A stretch of DNA of 64,000 nucleotides from Pristionchus mayeri (Eukaryota; Nematoda; Chromadorea; Rhabditida; Neodiplogasteridae). The translations under genes and the position numbers were made by a program. The stretch is from assembly GCA_036245805.1 (NCBI GenBank), contig BTRK01000005.1:29307469-29371468 (forward strand), in the 5' to 3' direction. Position 1 is the first letter of the stretch; each line of letters starts with the position of its first letter. Below, piece after piece: positions 20,857 to 34,698 of the stretch. The notes under the pieces are model-generated. The model saw nothing but the letters and a program-made list of their open reading frames with translations. It was not told the DNA's origin and ran no database searches.

Positions 20857-23549
20857 TGAATCCGTCATTCCCTCATTTGATTATCTCACCTCCGCTCTCC
20901 CACCTCCCCTCCTTCCCCCCCCCCCCTTCACTCCTCCGGTATCCGTTTTATCTCCGCTCTCCCTCTCACTTGCCTTCGGATTACTAAGTTTATTCGAAAT
21001 GAATCCGTCATTCCCTCATTTGATTATCTCACCTCCGCTCTCCCACCTCCCCTCCCTCCCTTCTCGCCTCCGCTATCCATTTTACCTCCGCTCTCCCTCT
21101 CACTTGCCTTCGGATTTCTAAGTTTATTCGAAATGAATCCGTCATTCCCTCATTTGATTATCTCACCTCCGCTCTCCCACCTCCCCTCCTTCCCCCCCCC
21201 CTTCACTCCTCCGGTATCCGTTTTATCTCCGCTCTCCCTCTCACTTGCCTTCGGATTACTAAGTTTATTCGAAATGAATCCGTCATTCCCTCATTTGATT
21301 ATCTCACCTCCGCTCACCACCTCCCCTCCCCCTCTCTCTCCTTCCCTCCCCTCTCTCCTCCGCTATCCATTTCACCTCCGCTCTCCCTCTCACTTGCCTT
21401 CGGATTACTAAGTTTATTCGAAATGAATCCGTCATTCCCTCATTTGATTATCTCACCTCCGCTCTCCCACCTCCCCTCCCTCTCCCCCTCCCTTCTCGCC
21501 TCCGCTATCCGTTTTATCTCCGCTCTCCCTCTCACTTGCCTTCGGATTACTAAGTTTATTCGAAATGAATCCGTCATTCCCTCATTTGATTATCTCACCT
21601 CCGCTCACCACCTCCCCTCCCCCTCTCTCTCCTTCCCTCCCCTCTCTCCTCCGCTATCCATTTCACCTCCGCTCTCCCTCTCACTTGCCTTCGGATTACT
21701 AAGTTTATTCGAAATGAATCCGTCATTTCCTCATTTGATTATCTCACCTCCGCTCTCCCACCTCCCCTCGCTCCCTCTCCCCCTCCCTTCTCGCATCCGC
21801 TATCCATTTCACCTCCGCTCTCCCTCTCACTTGCCTTCGGATTACTAACTTTATTCGAAATGAATCCGTCATTCCCTCATTTGATTATTTCACCTCCGCT
21901 CTCCCACCTCCCCTCCCTCCCTTCTCGCCTCCGCTATCCATTTTACCTCCGCTCTCCCTCTCACTTGCCTTCGGATTTCTAAGTTTATTCGAAATGAATC
22001 CGTCATTCCCTCATTTGATTATCTCACCTCCGCTCTCCCACCTCCCCTCCTTCCCCCCCCCCCCTTCACTCCTCCGGTATCCGTTTTATCTCCGCTCTCC
22101 CTCTCACTTGCCTTCGGATTACTAAGTTTATTCGAAATGAATCCGTCATTCCCTCATTTGATTATCTCACCTCCGCTCACCACCTCCCCTCCTTCCCCCC
22201 CCCCCCTTCACTCCTCCGGTATCCGTTTTATCTCCGCTCTCCCTCTCACTTGCCTTCGGATTACTAAGTTTATTCGAAATGAATCCGTCATTCCCTCATT
22301 TGATTATCTCACCTCCGCTCTCCCACCTCCCCTCCTTCCCCCCCCCCCCCTTCACTCCTCCGGTATCCGTTTTATCTCCGCTCTCCCTCTCACTTGCCTT
22401 CGGATTACTAAGTTTATTCGAAATGAATCCGTCATTCCCTCATTTGATTATCTCACCTCCGCTCACCACCTCCCCTCCCCCTCTCTCTCCTTCCCTCCCC
22501 TCTCTCCTCCGCTATCCATTTCACCTCCGCTCTCCCTCTCACTTGCCTTCGGATTACTAAGTTTATTCGAAATGAATCCGTCATTCCCTCATTTGATTAT
22601 CTCACCTCCGCTCTCCCACCTCCCCTCCCTCTCCCCCTCCCTTCTCGCCTCCGCTATCCGTTTTATCTCCGCTCTCCCTCTCACTTGCCTTCGGATTACT
22701 AAGTTTATTCGAAATGAATCCGTCATTCCCTCATTTGATTATCTCACCTCCGCTCACCACCTCCCCTCCCCCTCTCTCTCCTTCCCTCCCCTCTCTCCTC
22801 CGCTATCCATTTCACCTCCGCTCTCCCTCTCACTTGCCTTCGGATTACTAAGTTTATTCGAAATGAATCCGTCATTTCCTCATTTGATTATCTCACCTCC
22901 GCTCTCCCACCTCCCCTCGCTCCCTCTCCCCCTCCCTTCTCGCATCCGCTATCCATTTCACCTCCGCTCTCCCTCTCACTTGCCTTCGGATTACTAACTT
23001 TATTCGAAATGAATCCGTCATTCCCTCATTTGATTATTTCACCTCCGCTCTCCCACCTCCCCTCCCTCCCTTCTCGCCTCCGCTATCCATTTTACCTCCG
23101 CTCTCCCTCTCACTTGCCTTCGGATTTCTGAGTTTATTAGAAATGAATCCGTCATTCCCTCATTTGATTATCTCTCCTCCGCTCTCCCACCTCCCCTCGC
23201 TCCCTCTCCCCCTCCCTTCTCGCATCCGCTATCCATTTCACCTCCGCTCTCCCTCTCACTTGCCTTCGGATTTCTAAGTTTATTCGAAATGAATCCGTCA
23301 TTCCCCCATTTGATTATCTCACCTCCGCTCTCCCACCTCCCCTCCCTCCCCCCCCCCCTTCACTCCTCCGGTATCCGTTTTATCTCCGCTCTCCCTCTCA
23401 CTTGCCTTCGGATTACTAAGTTTATTCGAAATGAATGCGTCATTCCCTCATTTGATTATCTCACCTCCGCTCACCACCTCCCCTCCCCCTCTCTCTCCTT
23501 CCCTCCCCTCTCTCCTCCGCTATCCATTTCACCTCCGCTCTCCCTCTCA
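20857..23549 (+). repeat. Higher-order block beta, copy 2 (no insertion)
   Basis: This is a downstream copy of 10903-13585 at an offset of 9,956-9,964 bp, the drift coming from C-tract lengths. The monomer corresponding to the retrotransposon target is uninterrupted at 23431-23579. It differs from the left copy in carrying CTCTCTCCTT where the target monomer has CTCTCTCTTT. Confidence 0.88.
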
Positions 23550-23864
23550 CTTGCCTTCGGATTTCTAAGTTTATTCGAAATGAATCCGTCATTCCCCCAT
23601 TTGATTATCTCACCTCCGCTCTCCCACCTCCCCTCCCTCCCCCCCCCCCTTCACTCCTCCGGTATCCGTTTTATCTCCGCTCTCCCTCTCACTTGCCTTC
23701 GGATTACTAAGTTTATTCGAAATGAATCCGTCATTCCCCCATTTGATTATCTCACCTCCGCTCTCCCACCTCCCCTCCCTCCCCCCCCCCCCTTCACTCC
23801 TCCGCTATCCATTTCACCTCCGCTCTCCCTCTCACTTGCCTTCGGATTACTAAGTTTATTCGAA

Positions 23865-26021
23865 ATGAATCCGTCATTCCCTCATTTGATTATCTCACCT
23901 CCGCTCACCACCTCCCCTCCCCCTCTCTCTCCTTCCCTCCCCTCTCTCCTCCGCTATCCATTTCACCTCCGCTCTCCCTCTCACTTCACTTGCCTTCGGA
24001 TTACTAAGTTTATTCGAAATGAATCCGTCATTCCCTCATTTGATTATCTCACCTCCGCTCTCCCACCTCCCCTCCCTCTCCTCCCCCCTTCACTCCTCCG
24101 CTATCCGTTTTATCTCCGCTCTCCCTCTCACTTGCCTTCGAATTACTAAGTTTATTCGAAATGAATCCGTCATTCCCTCATTTGATTATCTCACCTCCGC
24201 TCACCACCTCCCCTCCCCCTCTCTCTCCTTCCCTCCCCTCTCTCCTCCGCTATCCATTTCACCTCCGCTCTCCCTCTCACTTGCCTTCGGATTACTAAGT
24301 TTATTCGAAATGAATCCGTCATTCCCTCATTTGATTATCTCACCTCCGCTCTCCCACCTCCCCTCGCTCCCTCTCCCCCTCCCTTCTCACATCCGCTATC
24401 CATTTCACCTCCGCTCTCCCTCTCACTTGCCTTCGGATTACTAAGTTTATTCGAAATGAATCCGTCATTCCCTCATTTGATTATCTCACCTCCGCTCTCC
24501 CACCTCCCCTCCCTCCCTTCTCGCCTCCGCTATCCATTTTACCTCCGCTCTCCCTCTCACTTGCCTTCGGATTTCTAAGTTTATTCGAAATGAATCCGTC
24601 ATTCCCTCATTTGATTATCTCTTCTCCGCTCTCCCACCTCCCCTCGCTCCCTCTCCCCCTCCCTTCTCGCATCCGCTATCCATTTCACCTCCGCTCCCCT
24701 TCTCACTTGCCTTCGGATTTCTAAGTTTATTCGAAATGAATCCGTCATTCCCTCATTTGATTATCTCTCCTCCGCTCTCCCACCTCCCCTTGCTCCCTCT
24801 CCCCCTCCCTTCTCGCATCCGCTATCCATTTCACCTCCGCTCTCCCTCTCACTTGCCTTCGGATTACTAAGTTTATTCAAAATGAATCCGTCATTTCCTC
24901 ATTTGATTATCTCACCTCCGCTCTCCCACCTCCCCTCGCTCCCTCTCCCCCTCCCTTCTCGCATCCGGTATCCGTTTTATCTCCGCTCTCCCTCTCACTT
25001 GCCTTCGGATTACTAAGTTTATTCGAAATGAATCCGTCATTCCCTCATTTGATTATTTCACCTCCGCTCTCCCACCTCCCCTCCCTCCCTTCTCGCCTCC
25101 GCTATCCATTTTACCTCCGCTCTCCCTCTCACTTGCCTTCGGATTTCTAAGTTTATTCGAAATGAATCCGTCATTCCCTCATTTGATTATCTCTCCTCCG
25201 CTCTCCCACCTCCCCTCGCTCCCTCTCCCCCTCCCTTCTCGCATCCGCTATCCATTTCACCTCCGCTCTCCCTCTCACTTGCCTTCGGATTTCTAAGTTT
25301 ATTCGAAATGAATCCGTCATTCCCCCATTTGATTATCTCACCTCCGCTCTCCCACCTCCCCTCCCTCCCCCCCCTTCACTCCTCCGGTATCCGTTTTATC
25401 TCCGCTTTCCCTCTCACTTGCCTTCGGATTACTAAGTTTATTCGAAATGAATCCGTCATTCCCTCATTTGATTATCTCACCTCCGCTCACCACCTCCCCT
25501 CCCCCTCTCTCTCTTTCCCTCCCCTCTCTCCTCCGCTATCCATTTCACCTCCGCTCTCCCTCTCACTTGCCTTCGGATTACTAAGTTTATTCGAAATGAA
25601 TCCGTCATTCCCTCATTTGATTATCTCACCTCCGCTCTCCCACCTCCCCTCGCTCCCTCTCCCCCTCCCTTCTCGCATCCGCTATCCATTTCACCTCCGC
25701 TCTCCCTCTCACTTGCCTTCGGATTACTAAGTTTATTCGAAATGAATCCGTCATTCCCTCATTTGATTATTTCACCTCCGCTCTCCCACCTCCCCTCCCT
25801 CCCTTCTCGCCTCCGCTATCCATTTTACCTCCGCTCTCCCTCTCACTTGCCTTCGGATTTCTAAGTTTATTCGAAATGAATCCGTCATTCCCTCATTTGA
25901 TTATCTCTCCTCCGCTCTCCCACCTCCCCTCGCTCCCTCTCCCCCTCCCTTCTCGCATCCGCTATCCATTTCACCTCCGCTCTCCCTCTCACTTGCCTTC
26001 GGATTTCTAAGTTTATTCGAA
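23865..26021 (+). repeat. Higher-order repeat alpha, copy 4
   Basis: The monomer spacing equals that of 932-3088 (for example 24019 to 25308 is 1,289 bp, as is 1086 to 2375), so this copy lacks the 426-bp duplication of copy 3. It has a private change, CGCTCCCCTTCTCAC near 24694. 23580-23864 upstream holds two C-tract monomers. Confidence 0.88.
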
Positions 26022-27028
26022 ATGAATCCGTCATTCCCCCATTTGATTATCTCACCTCCGCTCTCCCACCTCCCCTCCCTCCCCCCCCCCCCTTCACTCC
26101 TCCGGTATCCGTTTTATCTCCGCACTCCCTCTCACTTGCCTTCGGATTACTAAGTTTATTCGAAATGAATCCGTCATTCCCTCATTTGATTATCTCACCT
26201 CCGCTCACCACCTCCCCTCCCCCTCTCTCTCCTTCCCTCCCCTCTCTCCTCCGCTATCCATTTCACCTCCGCTCTCCCTCTCACTTGCCTTCGGATTACT
26301 AAGTTTATTCGAAATGAATCCGTCATTCCCTCATTTGATTATCTCACCTCCGCTCTCCCACCTCCCCTCGCTCCCTCTCCCCCTCCCTTCTCGCATCCGC
26401 TATCCATTTCACCTCCGCTCTCCCTCTCACTTGCCTTCGGATTACTAAGTTTATTCGAAATGAATCCGTCATTCCCTCATTTGATTATTTCACCTCCGCT
26501 CTCCCACCTCCCCTCCCTCCCTTCTCGCCTCCGCTATCCATTTTACCTCCGCTCTCCCTCTCACTTGCCTTCGGATTTCTAAGTTTATTCGAAATGAATC
26601 CGTCATTCCCTCATTTGATTATCTCTCCTCCGCTCTCCCACCTCCCCTCGCTCCCTCTCCCCCTCCCTTCTCGCATCCGCTATCCATTTCACCTCCGCTC
26701 TCCCTCTCACTTGCCTTCGGATTTCTAAGTTTATTCGAAATGAATCCGTCATTCCCCCATTTGATTATCTCACCTCCGCTCTCCCACCTCCCCTCCCTCC
26801 CCCCCCCTTCACTCCTCCGGTATCCGTTTTATCTCCGCTCTCCCTCTCACTTGCCTTCGGATTACTAAGTTTATTCGAAATGAATCCGTCATTCCCTCAT
26901 TTGATTATCTCACCTCCGCTCACCACCTCCCCTCCCCCTCTCTCTCCTTCCCTCCCCTCTCTCCTCCGCTATCCATTTCACCTCCGCTCTCCCTCTCACT
27001 TGCCTTCGGATTACTAAGTTTATTCGAA
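26022..27028 (+). repeat. Mixed C/D/A/B satellite stretch
   Basis: The order C (with CCGCACTCCC), D, A, B, A, C, D parallels 18869 onward. The first C monomer has a 12-base C tract where the other copy has a shorter one. Nothing but satellite is present. Confidence 0.8.
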
Positions 27029-28708
27029 ATGAATCCGTCATTCCCTCATTTGATTATCTCACCTCCGCTCTCCCACCTCCCCTCGCTCCCTCTCCCCCTC
27101 CCTTCTCGCATCCGCTATCCATTTCACCTCCGCTCTCCCTCTCACTTGCCTTCGGATTACTAAGTTTATTCGAAATGAATCCGTCATTCCCTCATTTGAT
27201 TATTTCACCTCCGCTCTCCCACCTCCCCTCCCTCCCTTCTCGCCTCCGCTATCCATTTTACCTCCGCTCTCCCTCTCACTTGCCTTCGGATTTCAAAGTT
27301 TATTCGAAATGAATCCGTCATTCCCTCATTTGATTATCTCTCCTCCGCTCTCCCACCTCCCCTCGCTCCCTCTCCCCCTCCCTTCTCGCATCCGCTATCC
27401 ATTTCACCTCCGCTCTCCCTCTCACTTGCCTTCGGATTTCTAAGTTTATTCGAAATGAATCCGTCATTCCCCCATTTGATTATCTCACCTCCGCTCTCCC
27501 ACCTCCCCTCCCTCCCTTCTCGCCTCCGCTATCCATTTTACCTCCGCTCTCCCTCTCACTTGCCTTCGGATTTCTAAGTTTATTCGAAATGAATCCGTCA
27601 TTCCCTCATTTGATTATCTCTCCTCCGCTCTCCCACCTCCCCTTGCTCCCTCTCCCCCTCCCTTCTCGCATCCGCTATCCATTTTACCTCCGCTCTCCCT
27701 CTCACTTGCCTTCGGATTTCTAAGTTTATTCGAAATGAATCCGTCATTCCCTCATTTGATTATCTCACCTCCGCTCTCCCACCTCCCCTCCCTCCCTTCT
27801 CGCCTCCGCTATCCATTTTACCTCCGCTCTCCCTCTCACTTGCCTTCGGATTTCTAAGTTTATTCGAAATGAATCCGTCATTCCCTCATTTGATTATCTC
27901 TCCTCCGCTCTCCCACCTCCCCTTGCTCCCTCTCCCCCTCCCTTCTCGCATCCGCTATCCATTTTACCTCCGCTCTCCCTCTCACTTGCCTTCGGATTTC
28001 TAAGTTTATTCGAAATGAATCCGTCATTCCCTCATTTGATTATCTCACCTCCGCTCTCCCACCTCCCCTCCCTCCCTTCTCGCCTCCGCTATCCATTTTA
28101 CCTCCGCTCTCCCTCTCACTTGCCTTCGGATTTCTAAGTTTATTCGAAATGAATCCGTCATTCCCTCATTTGATTATCTCTCCTCCGCTCTGCCACCTCC
28201 CCTCGCTCCCTCTCCCCCTCCCTTCTCGCATCCGCTATCCATTTCACCTCCGCTCTCCCTCTCACTTGCCTTCGGATTACTAAGTTTATTCGAAATGAAT
28301 CCGTCATTCCCTCATTTGATTATTTCACCTCCGCTCTCCCACCTCCCCTCCCTCCCTTCTCGCCTCCGCTATCCATTTTACCTCCGCTCTCCCTCTCACT
28401 TGCCTTCGGATTTCTAAGTTTATTCGAAATGAATCCGTCATTCCCTCATTTGATTATCTCACCTCCGCTCTCCCACCTCCCCTCCCTCCCTTCTCGCCTC
28501 CGCTATCCATTTTACCTCCGCTCTCCCTCTCACTTGCCTTCGGATTTCTAAGTTTATTCGAAATGAATCCGTCATTCCCTCATTTGATTATCTCTCCTCC
28601 GCTCTGCCACCTCCCCTCGCTCCCTCTCCCCCTCCCTTCTCGCATCCGCTATCCATTTCACCTCCGCTCTCCCTCTCACTTGCCTTCGGATTACTAAGTT
28701 TATTCGAA
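27029..28708 (+). repeat. 1,680-bp tandem block, copy 1
   Basis: This is an A/B-rich segment bearing the rare core variant GGATTTCAAAG (about 27290) and two CTCTGCCACC markers 414 bp apart (28191, 28605). All three markers recur exactly 1,680 bp downstream. Confidence 0.9.
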
Positions 28709-30388
28709 ATGAATCCGTCATTCCCTCATTTGATTATCTCACCTCCGCTCTCCCACCTCCCCTCGCTCCCTCTCCCCCTCCCTTCTCGCATCCGCTATCC
28801 ATTTCACCTCCGCTCTCCCTCTCACTTGCCTTCGGATTACTAAGTTTATTCGAAATGAATCCGTCATTCCCTCATTTGATTATTTCACCTCCGCTCTCCC
28901 ACCTCCCCTCCCTCCCTTCTCGCCTCCGCTATCCATTTTACCTCCGCTCTCCCTCTCACTTGCCTTCGGATTTCAAAGTTTATTCGAAATGAATCCGTCA
29001 TTCCCTCATTTGATTATCTCTCCTCCGCTCTCCCACCTCCCCTCGCTCCCTCTCCCCCTCCCTTCTCGCATCCGCTATCCATTTCACCTCCGCTCTCCCT
29101 CTCACTTGCCTTCGGATTTCTAAGTTTATTCGAAATGAATCCGTCATTCCCCCATTTGATTATCTCACCTCCGCTCTCCCACCTCCCCTCCCTCCCTTCT
29201 CGCCTCCGCTATCCATTTTACCTCCGCTCTCCCTCTCACTTGCCTTCGGATTTCTAAGTTTATTCGAAATGAATCCGTCATTCCCTCATTTGATTATCTC
29301 TCCTCCGCTCTCCCACCTCCCCTTGCTCCCTCTCCCCCTCCCTTCTCGCATCCGCTATCCATTTTACCTCCGCTCTCCCTCTCACTTGCCTTCGGATTTC
29401 TAAGTTTATTCGAAATGAATCCGTCATTCCCTCATTTGATTATCTCACCTCCGCTCTCCCACCTCCCCTCCCTCCCTTCTCGCCTCCGCTATCCATTTTA
29501 CCTCCGCTCTCCCTCTCACTTGCCTTCGGATTTCTAAGTTTATTCGAAATGAATCCGTCATTCCCTCATTTGATTATATCTCCTCCGCTCTCCCACCTCC
29601 CCTTGCTCCCTCTCCCCCTCCCTTCTCGCATCCGCTATCCATTTTACCTCCGCTCTCCCTCTCACTTGCCTTCGGATTTCTAAGTTTATTCGAAATGAAT
29701 CCGTCATTCCCTCATTTGATTATCTCACCTCCGCTCTCCCACCTCCCCTCCCTCCCTTCTCGCCTCCGCTATCCATTTTACCTCCGCTCTCCCTCTCACT
29801 TGCCTTCGGATTTCTAAGTTTATTCGAAATGAATCCGTCATTCCCTCATTTGATTATCTCTCCTCCGCTCTGCCACCTCCCCTCGCTCCCTCTCCCCCTC
29901 CCTTCTCGCATCCGCTATCCATTTCACCTCCGCTCTCCCTCTCACTTGCCTTCGGATTACTAAGTTTATTCGAAATGAATCCGTCATTCCCTCATTTGAT
30001 TATTTCACCTCCGCTCTCCCACCTCCCCTCCCTCCCTTCTCGCCTCCGCTATCCATTTTACCTCCGCTCTCCCTCTCACTTGCCTTCGGATTTCTAAGTT
30101 TATTCGAAATGAATCCGTCATTCCCTCATTTGATTATCTCACCTCCGCTCTCCCACCTCCCCTCCCTCCCTTCTCGCCTCCGCTATCCATTTTACCTCCG
30201 CTCTCCCTCTCACTTGCCTTCGGATTTCTAAGTTTATTCGAAATGAATCCGTCATTCCCTCATTTGATTATCTCTCCTCCGCTCTGCCACCTCCCCTCGC
30301 TCCCTCTCCCCCTCCCTTCTCGCATCCGCTATCCATTTCACCTCCGCTCTCCCTCTCACTTGCCTTCGGATTTCTAAGTTTATTCGAA
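28709..30388 (+). repeat. 1,680-bp tandem block, copy 2
   Basis: This is the adjacent copy of 27029-28708 with matching markers at 28970, 29871 and 30285. A C-to-A change at 29578 (GATTATATCTCC) separates it from copy 1; the same change reappears at 31794 and 32074, showing that part of this copy was later propagated about 2.5 kb downstream. Confidence 0.9.
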
Positions 30389-33300
30389 ATGAATCCGTCA
30401 TTCCCTCATTTGATTATCTCACCTCCGCTCTCCCACCTCCCCTCCCTCCCTTCTCGCCTCCGCTATCCATTTTACCTCCGCTCTCCCTCTCACTTGCCTT
30501 CGGATTTCTAAGTTTATTCGAAATGAATCCGTCATTCCCTCATTTGATTATCTCACCTCCGCTCTCCCACCTCCCCTCCCTCCCTTCTCGCCTCCGCTAT
30601 CCATTTCACCTCCGCTCTCCCTCTCACTTGCCTTCGGATTACTAAGTTTATTCGAAATGAATCCGTCATTCCCTCATTTGATTATTTCACCTCCGCTCTC
30701 CCACCTCCCCTCCCTCCCTTCTCGCCTCCGCTATCCATTTTACCTCCGCTCTCCCTCTCACTTGCCTTCGGATTTCTAAGTTTATTCGAAATGAATCCGT
30801 CATTCCCTCATTTGATTATCTCACCTCCGCTCTCCCACCTCCCCTCGCTCCCTCTCCCCCTCCCTTCTCGCATCCGCTATCCATTTCACCTCCTCTCTCC
30901 CTCTCACTTGCCTTCGGATTACTAAGTTTATTCAAAATGAATCCGTCATTTCCTCATTTGATTATCTCACCTCCGCTCTCCCACCTCCCCTCCCTCCCCC
31001 CCCCTTCACTCCTCCGGTATCCGTTTTATCTCCGCTCTCCCTCTCACTTGCCTTCGGATTACTAAGTTTATTCGAAATGAATCCGTCATTCCCTCATTTG
31101 ATTATCTCACCTCCGCTCTCCCACCTCCCCTCCCTCCCTTCTCGCCTCCGCTATCCATTTTACCTCCGCTCTCCCTCTCACTTGCCTTCGGATTTCTAAG
31201 TTTATTCGAAATGAATCCGTCATTCCCTCATTTGATTATCTCACCTCCGCTCTCCCACCTCCCCTCGCTCCCTCTCCCCCTCCCTTCTCGCATCCGCTAT
31301 CCATTTCACCTCCTCTCTCCCTCTCACTTGCCTTCGGATTACTAAGTTTATTCAAAATGAATCCGTCATTTCCTCATTTGATTATCTCACCTCCGCTCTC
31401 CCACCTCCCCTCCCTCCCCCCCCCTTCACTCCTCCGGTATCCGTTTTATCTCCGCTCTCCCTCTCACTTGCCTTCGGATTACTAAGTTTATTCGAAATGA
31501 ATCCGTCATTCCCTCATTTGATTATCTCACCTCCGCTCTCCCACCTCCCCTCCCTCCCTTCTCGCCTCCGCTATCCATTTTACCTCCGCTCTCCCTCTCA
31601 CTTGCCTTCGGATTTCTAAGTTTATTCGAAATGAATCCGTCATTCCCTCATTTGATTATCTCACCTCCGCTCTCCCACCTCCCCTCCCTCCCTTCTCGCC
31701 TCCGCTATCCATTTTACCTCCGCTCTCCCTCTCACTTGCCTTCGGATTTCTAAGTTTATTCGAAATGAATCCGTCATTCCCTCATTTGATTATATCTCCT
31801 CCGCTCTCCCACCTCCCCTTGCTCCCTCTCCCCCTCCCTTCTCGCATCCGCTATCCATTTTACCTCCGCTCTCCCTCTCACTTGCCTTCGGATTTCTAAG
31901 TTTATTCGAAATGAATCCGTCATTCCCTCATTTGATTATCTCACCTCCGCTCTCCCACCTCCCCTCCCTCCCTTCTCGCCTCCGCTATCCATTTTACCTC
32001 CGCTCTCCCTCTCACTTGCCTTCGGATTTCTAAGTTTATTCGAAATGAATCCGTCATTCCCTCATTTGATTATATCTCCTCCGCTCTCCCACCTCCCCTT
32101 GCTCCCTCTCCCCCTCCCTTCTCGCATCCGCTATCCATTTTACCTCCGCTCTCCCTCTCACTTGCCTTCGGATTTCTAAGTTTATTCGAAATGAATCCGT
32201 CATTCCCTCATTTGATTATCTCACCTCCGCTCTCCCACCTCCCCTCCCTCCCTTCTCGCCTCCGCTATCCATTTTACCTCCGCTCTCCCTCTCACTTGCC
32301 TTCGGATTTCTAAGTTTATTCGAAATGAATCCGTCATTCCCTCATTTGATTATCTCTCCTCCGCTCTGCCACCTCCCCTCGCTCCCTCTCCCCCTCCCTT
32401 CTCGCATCCGCTATCCATTTCACCTCCGCTCTCCCTCTCACTTGCCTTCGGATTACTAAGTTTATTCGAAATGAATCCGTCATTCCCTCATTTGATTATT
32501 TCACCTCCGCTCTCCCACCTCCCCTCCCTCCCTTCTCGCCTCCGCTATCCATTTTACCTCCGCTCTCCCTCTCACTTGCCTTCGGATTTCTAAGTTTATT
32601 CGAAATGAATCCGTCATTCCCTCATTTGATTATCTCACCTCCGCTCTCCCACCTCCCCTCCCTCCCTTCTCGCCTCCGCTATCCATTTTACCTCCGCTCT
32701 CCCTCTCACTTGCCTTCGGATTTCTAAGTTTATTCGAAATGAATCCGTCATTCCCTCATTTGATTATCTCTCCTCCGCTCTGCCACCTCCCCTCGCTCCC
32801 TCTCCCCCTCCCTTCTCGCATCCGCTATCCATTTCACCTCCGCTCTCCCTCTCACTTGCCTTCGGATTTCTAAGTTTATTCGAAATGAATCCGTCATTCC
32901 CTCATTTGATTATCTCACCTCCGCTCTCCCACCTCCCCTCCCTCCCTTCTCGCCTCCGCTATCCATTTTACCTCCGCTCTCCCTCTCACTTGCCTTCGGA
33001 TTTCTAAGTTTATTCGAAATGAATCCGTCATTCCCTCATTTGATTATCTCACCTCCGCTCTCCCACCTCCCCTCCCTCCCTTCTCGCCTCCGCTATCCAT
33101 TTCACCTCCGCTCTCCCTCTCACTTGCCTTCGGATTACTAAGTTTATTCGAAATGAATCCGTCATTCCCTCATTTGATTATTTCACCTCCGCTCTCCCAC
33201 CTCCCCTCCCTCCCTTCTCGCCTCCGCTATCCATTTTACCTCCGCTCTCCCTCTCACTTGCCTTCGGATTTCTAAGTTTATTCGAAATGAATCCGTCATT

Positions 33301-34698
33301 CCCTCATTTGATTATCTCACCTCCGCTCTCCCACCTCCCCTCGCTCCCTCTCCCCCTCCCTTCTCGCATCCGCTATCCATTTCACCTCCTCTCTCCCTCT
33401 CACTTGCCTTCGGATTACTAAGTTTATTCAAAATGAATCCGTCATTTCCTCATTTGATTATCTCACCTCCGCTCTCCCACCTCCCCTCCCTCCCCCCCCC
33501 CTTCACTCCTCCGGTATCCGTTTTATCTCCGCTCTCCCTCTCACTTGCCTTCGGATTACTAAGTTTATTCGAAATGAATCCGTCATTCCCTCATTTGATT
33601 ATCTCACCTCCGCTCTCCCACCTCCCCTCCCTCCCTTCTCGCCTCCGCTATCCATTTTACCTCCGCTCTCCCTCTCACTTGCCTTCGGATTTCTAAGTTT
33701 ATTCGAAATGAATCCGTCATTCCCTCATTTGATTATCTCACCTCCGCTCTCCCACCTCCCCTCGCTCCCTCTCCCCCTCCCTTCTCGCATCCGCTATCCA
33801 TTTCACCTCCTCTCTCCCTCTCACTTGCCTTCGGATTACTAAGTTTATTCAAAATGAATCCGTCATTTCCTCATTTGATTATCTCACCTCCGCTCTCCCA
33901 CCTCCCCTCCCTCCCCCCCCCTTCACTCCTCCGGTATCCGTTTTATCTCCGCTCTCCCTCTCACTTGCCTTCGGATTACTAAGTTTATTCGAAATGAATC
34001 CGTCATTCCCTCATTTGATTATCTCACCTCCGCTCTCCCACCTCCCCTCCCTCCCTTCTCGCCTCCGCTATCCATTTTACCTCCGCTCTCCCTCTCACTT
34101 GCCTTCGGATTTCTAAGTTTATTCGAAATGAATCCGTCATTCCCTCATTTGATTATCTCACCTCCGCTCTCCCACCTCCCCTCGCTCCCTCTCCCCCTCC
34201 CTTCTCGCATCCGCTATCCATTTCACCTCGGCTCTCCCTCTCACTTCACTTGCCTTCGGATTACTAAGTTTATTCGAAATGAATCCGTCATTCCCTCATT
34301 TGATTATCTCACCTCCGCTCTCCCACCTCCCCTCGCTCCCTCTCCCCCTCCCTTCTCGCATCCGCTATCCATTTCACCTCCTCTCTCCCTCTCACTTGCC
34401 TTCGGATTACTAAGTTTATTCAAAATGAATCCGTCATTTCCTCATTTGATTATCTCACCTCCGCTCTCCCACCTCCCCTCCCTCCCCCCCCCTTCACTCC
34501 TCCGGTATCCGTTTTATCTCCGCTCTCCCTCTCACTTGCCTTCGGATTACTAAGTTTATTCGAAATGAATCCGTCATTCCCTCATTTGATTATCTCACCT
34601 CCGCTCTCCCACCTCCCCTCCCTCCCTTCTCGCCTCCGCTATCCATTTTACCTCCGCTCTCCCTCTCACTTGCCTTCGGATTTCTAAGTTTATTCGAA
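30389..34698 (+). repeat. A/B dimers with 420-bp A-C-B trimers
   Basis: Trimers made of A (with CCTCCTCTCTCC), C (preceded by TATTCAAAATG and with TCATTTCC) and B are 420-421 bp long. They start at 30791 and 31211 (adjacent and apparently identical), 33287 and 33708 (adjacent), and 34279. Dimers carrying GATTATATC lie between. Segments near 29400-30880 and 31896-33376 match at an offset of 2,496 bp. Confidence 0.85.
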
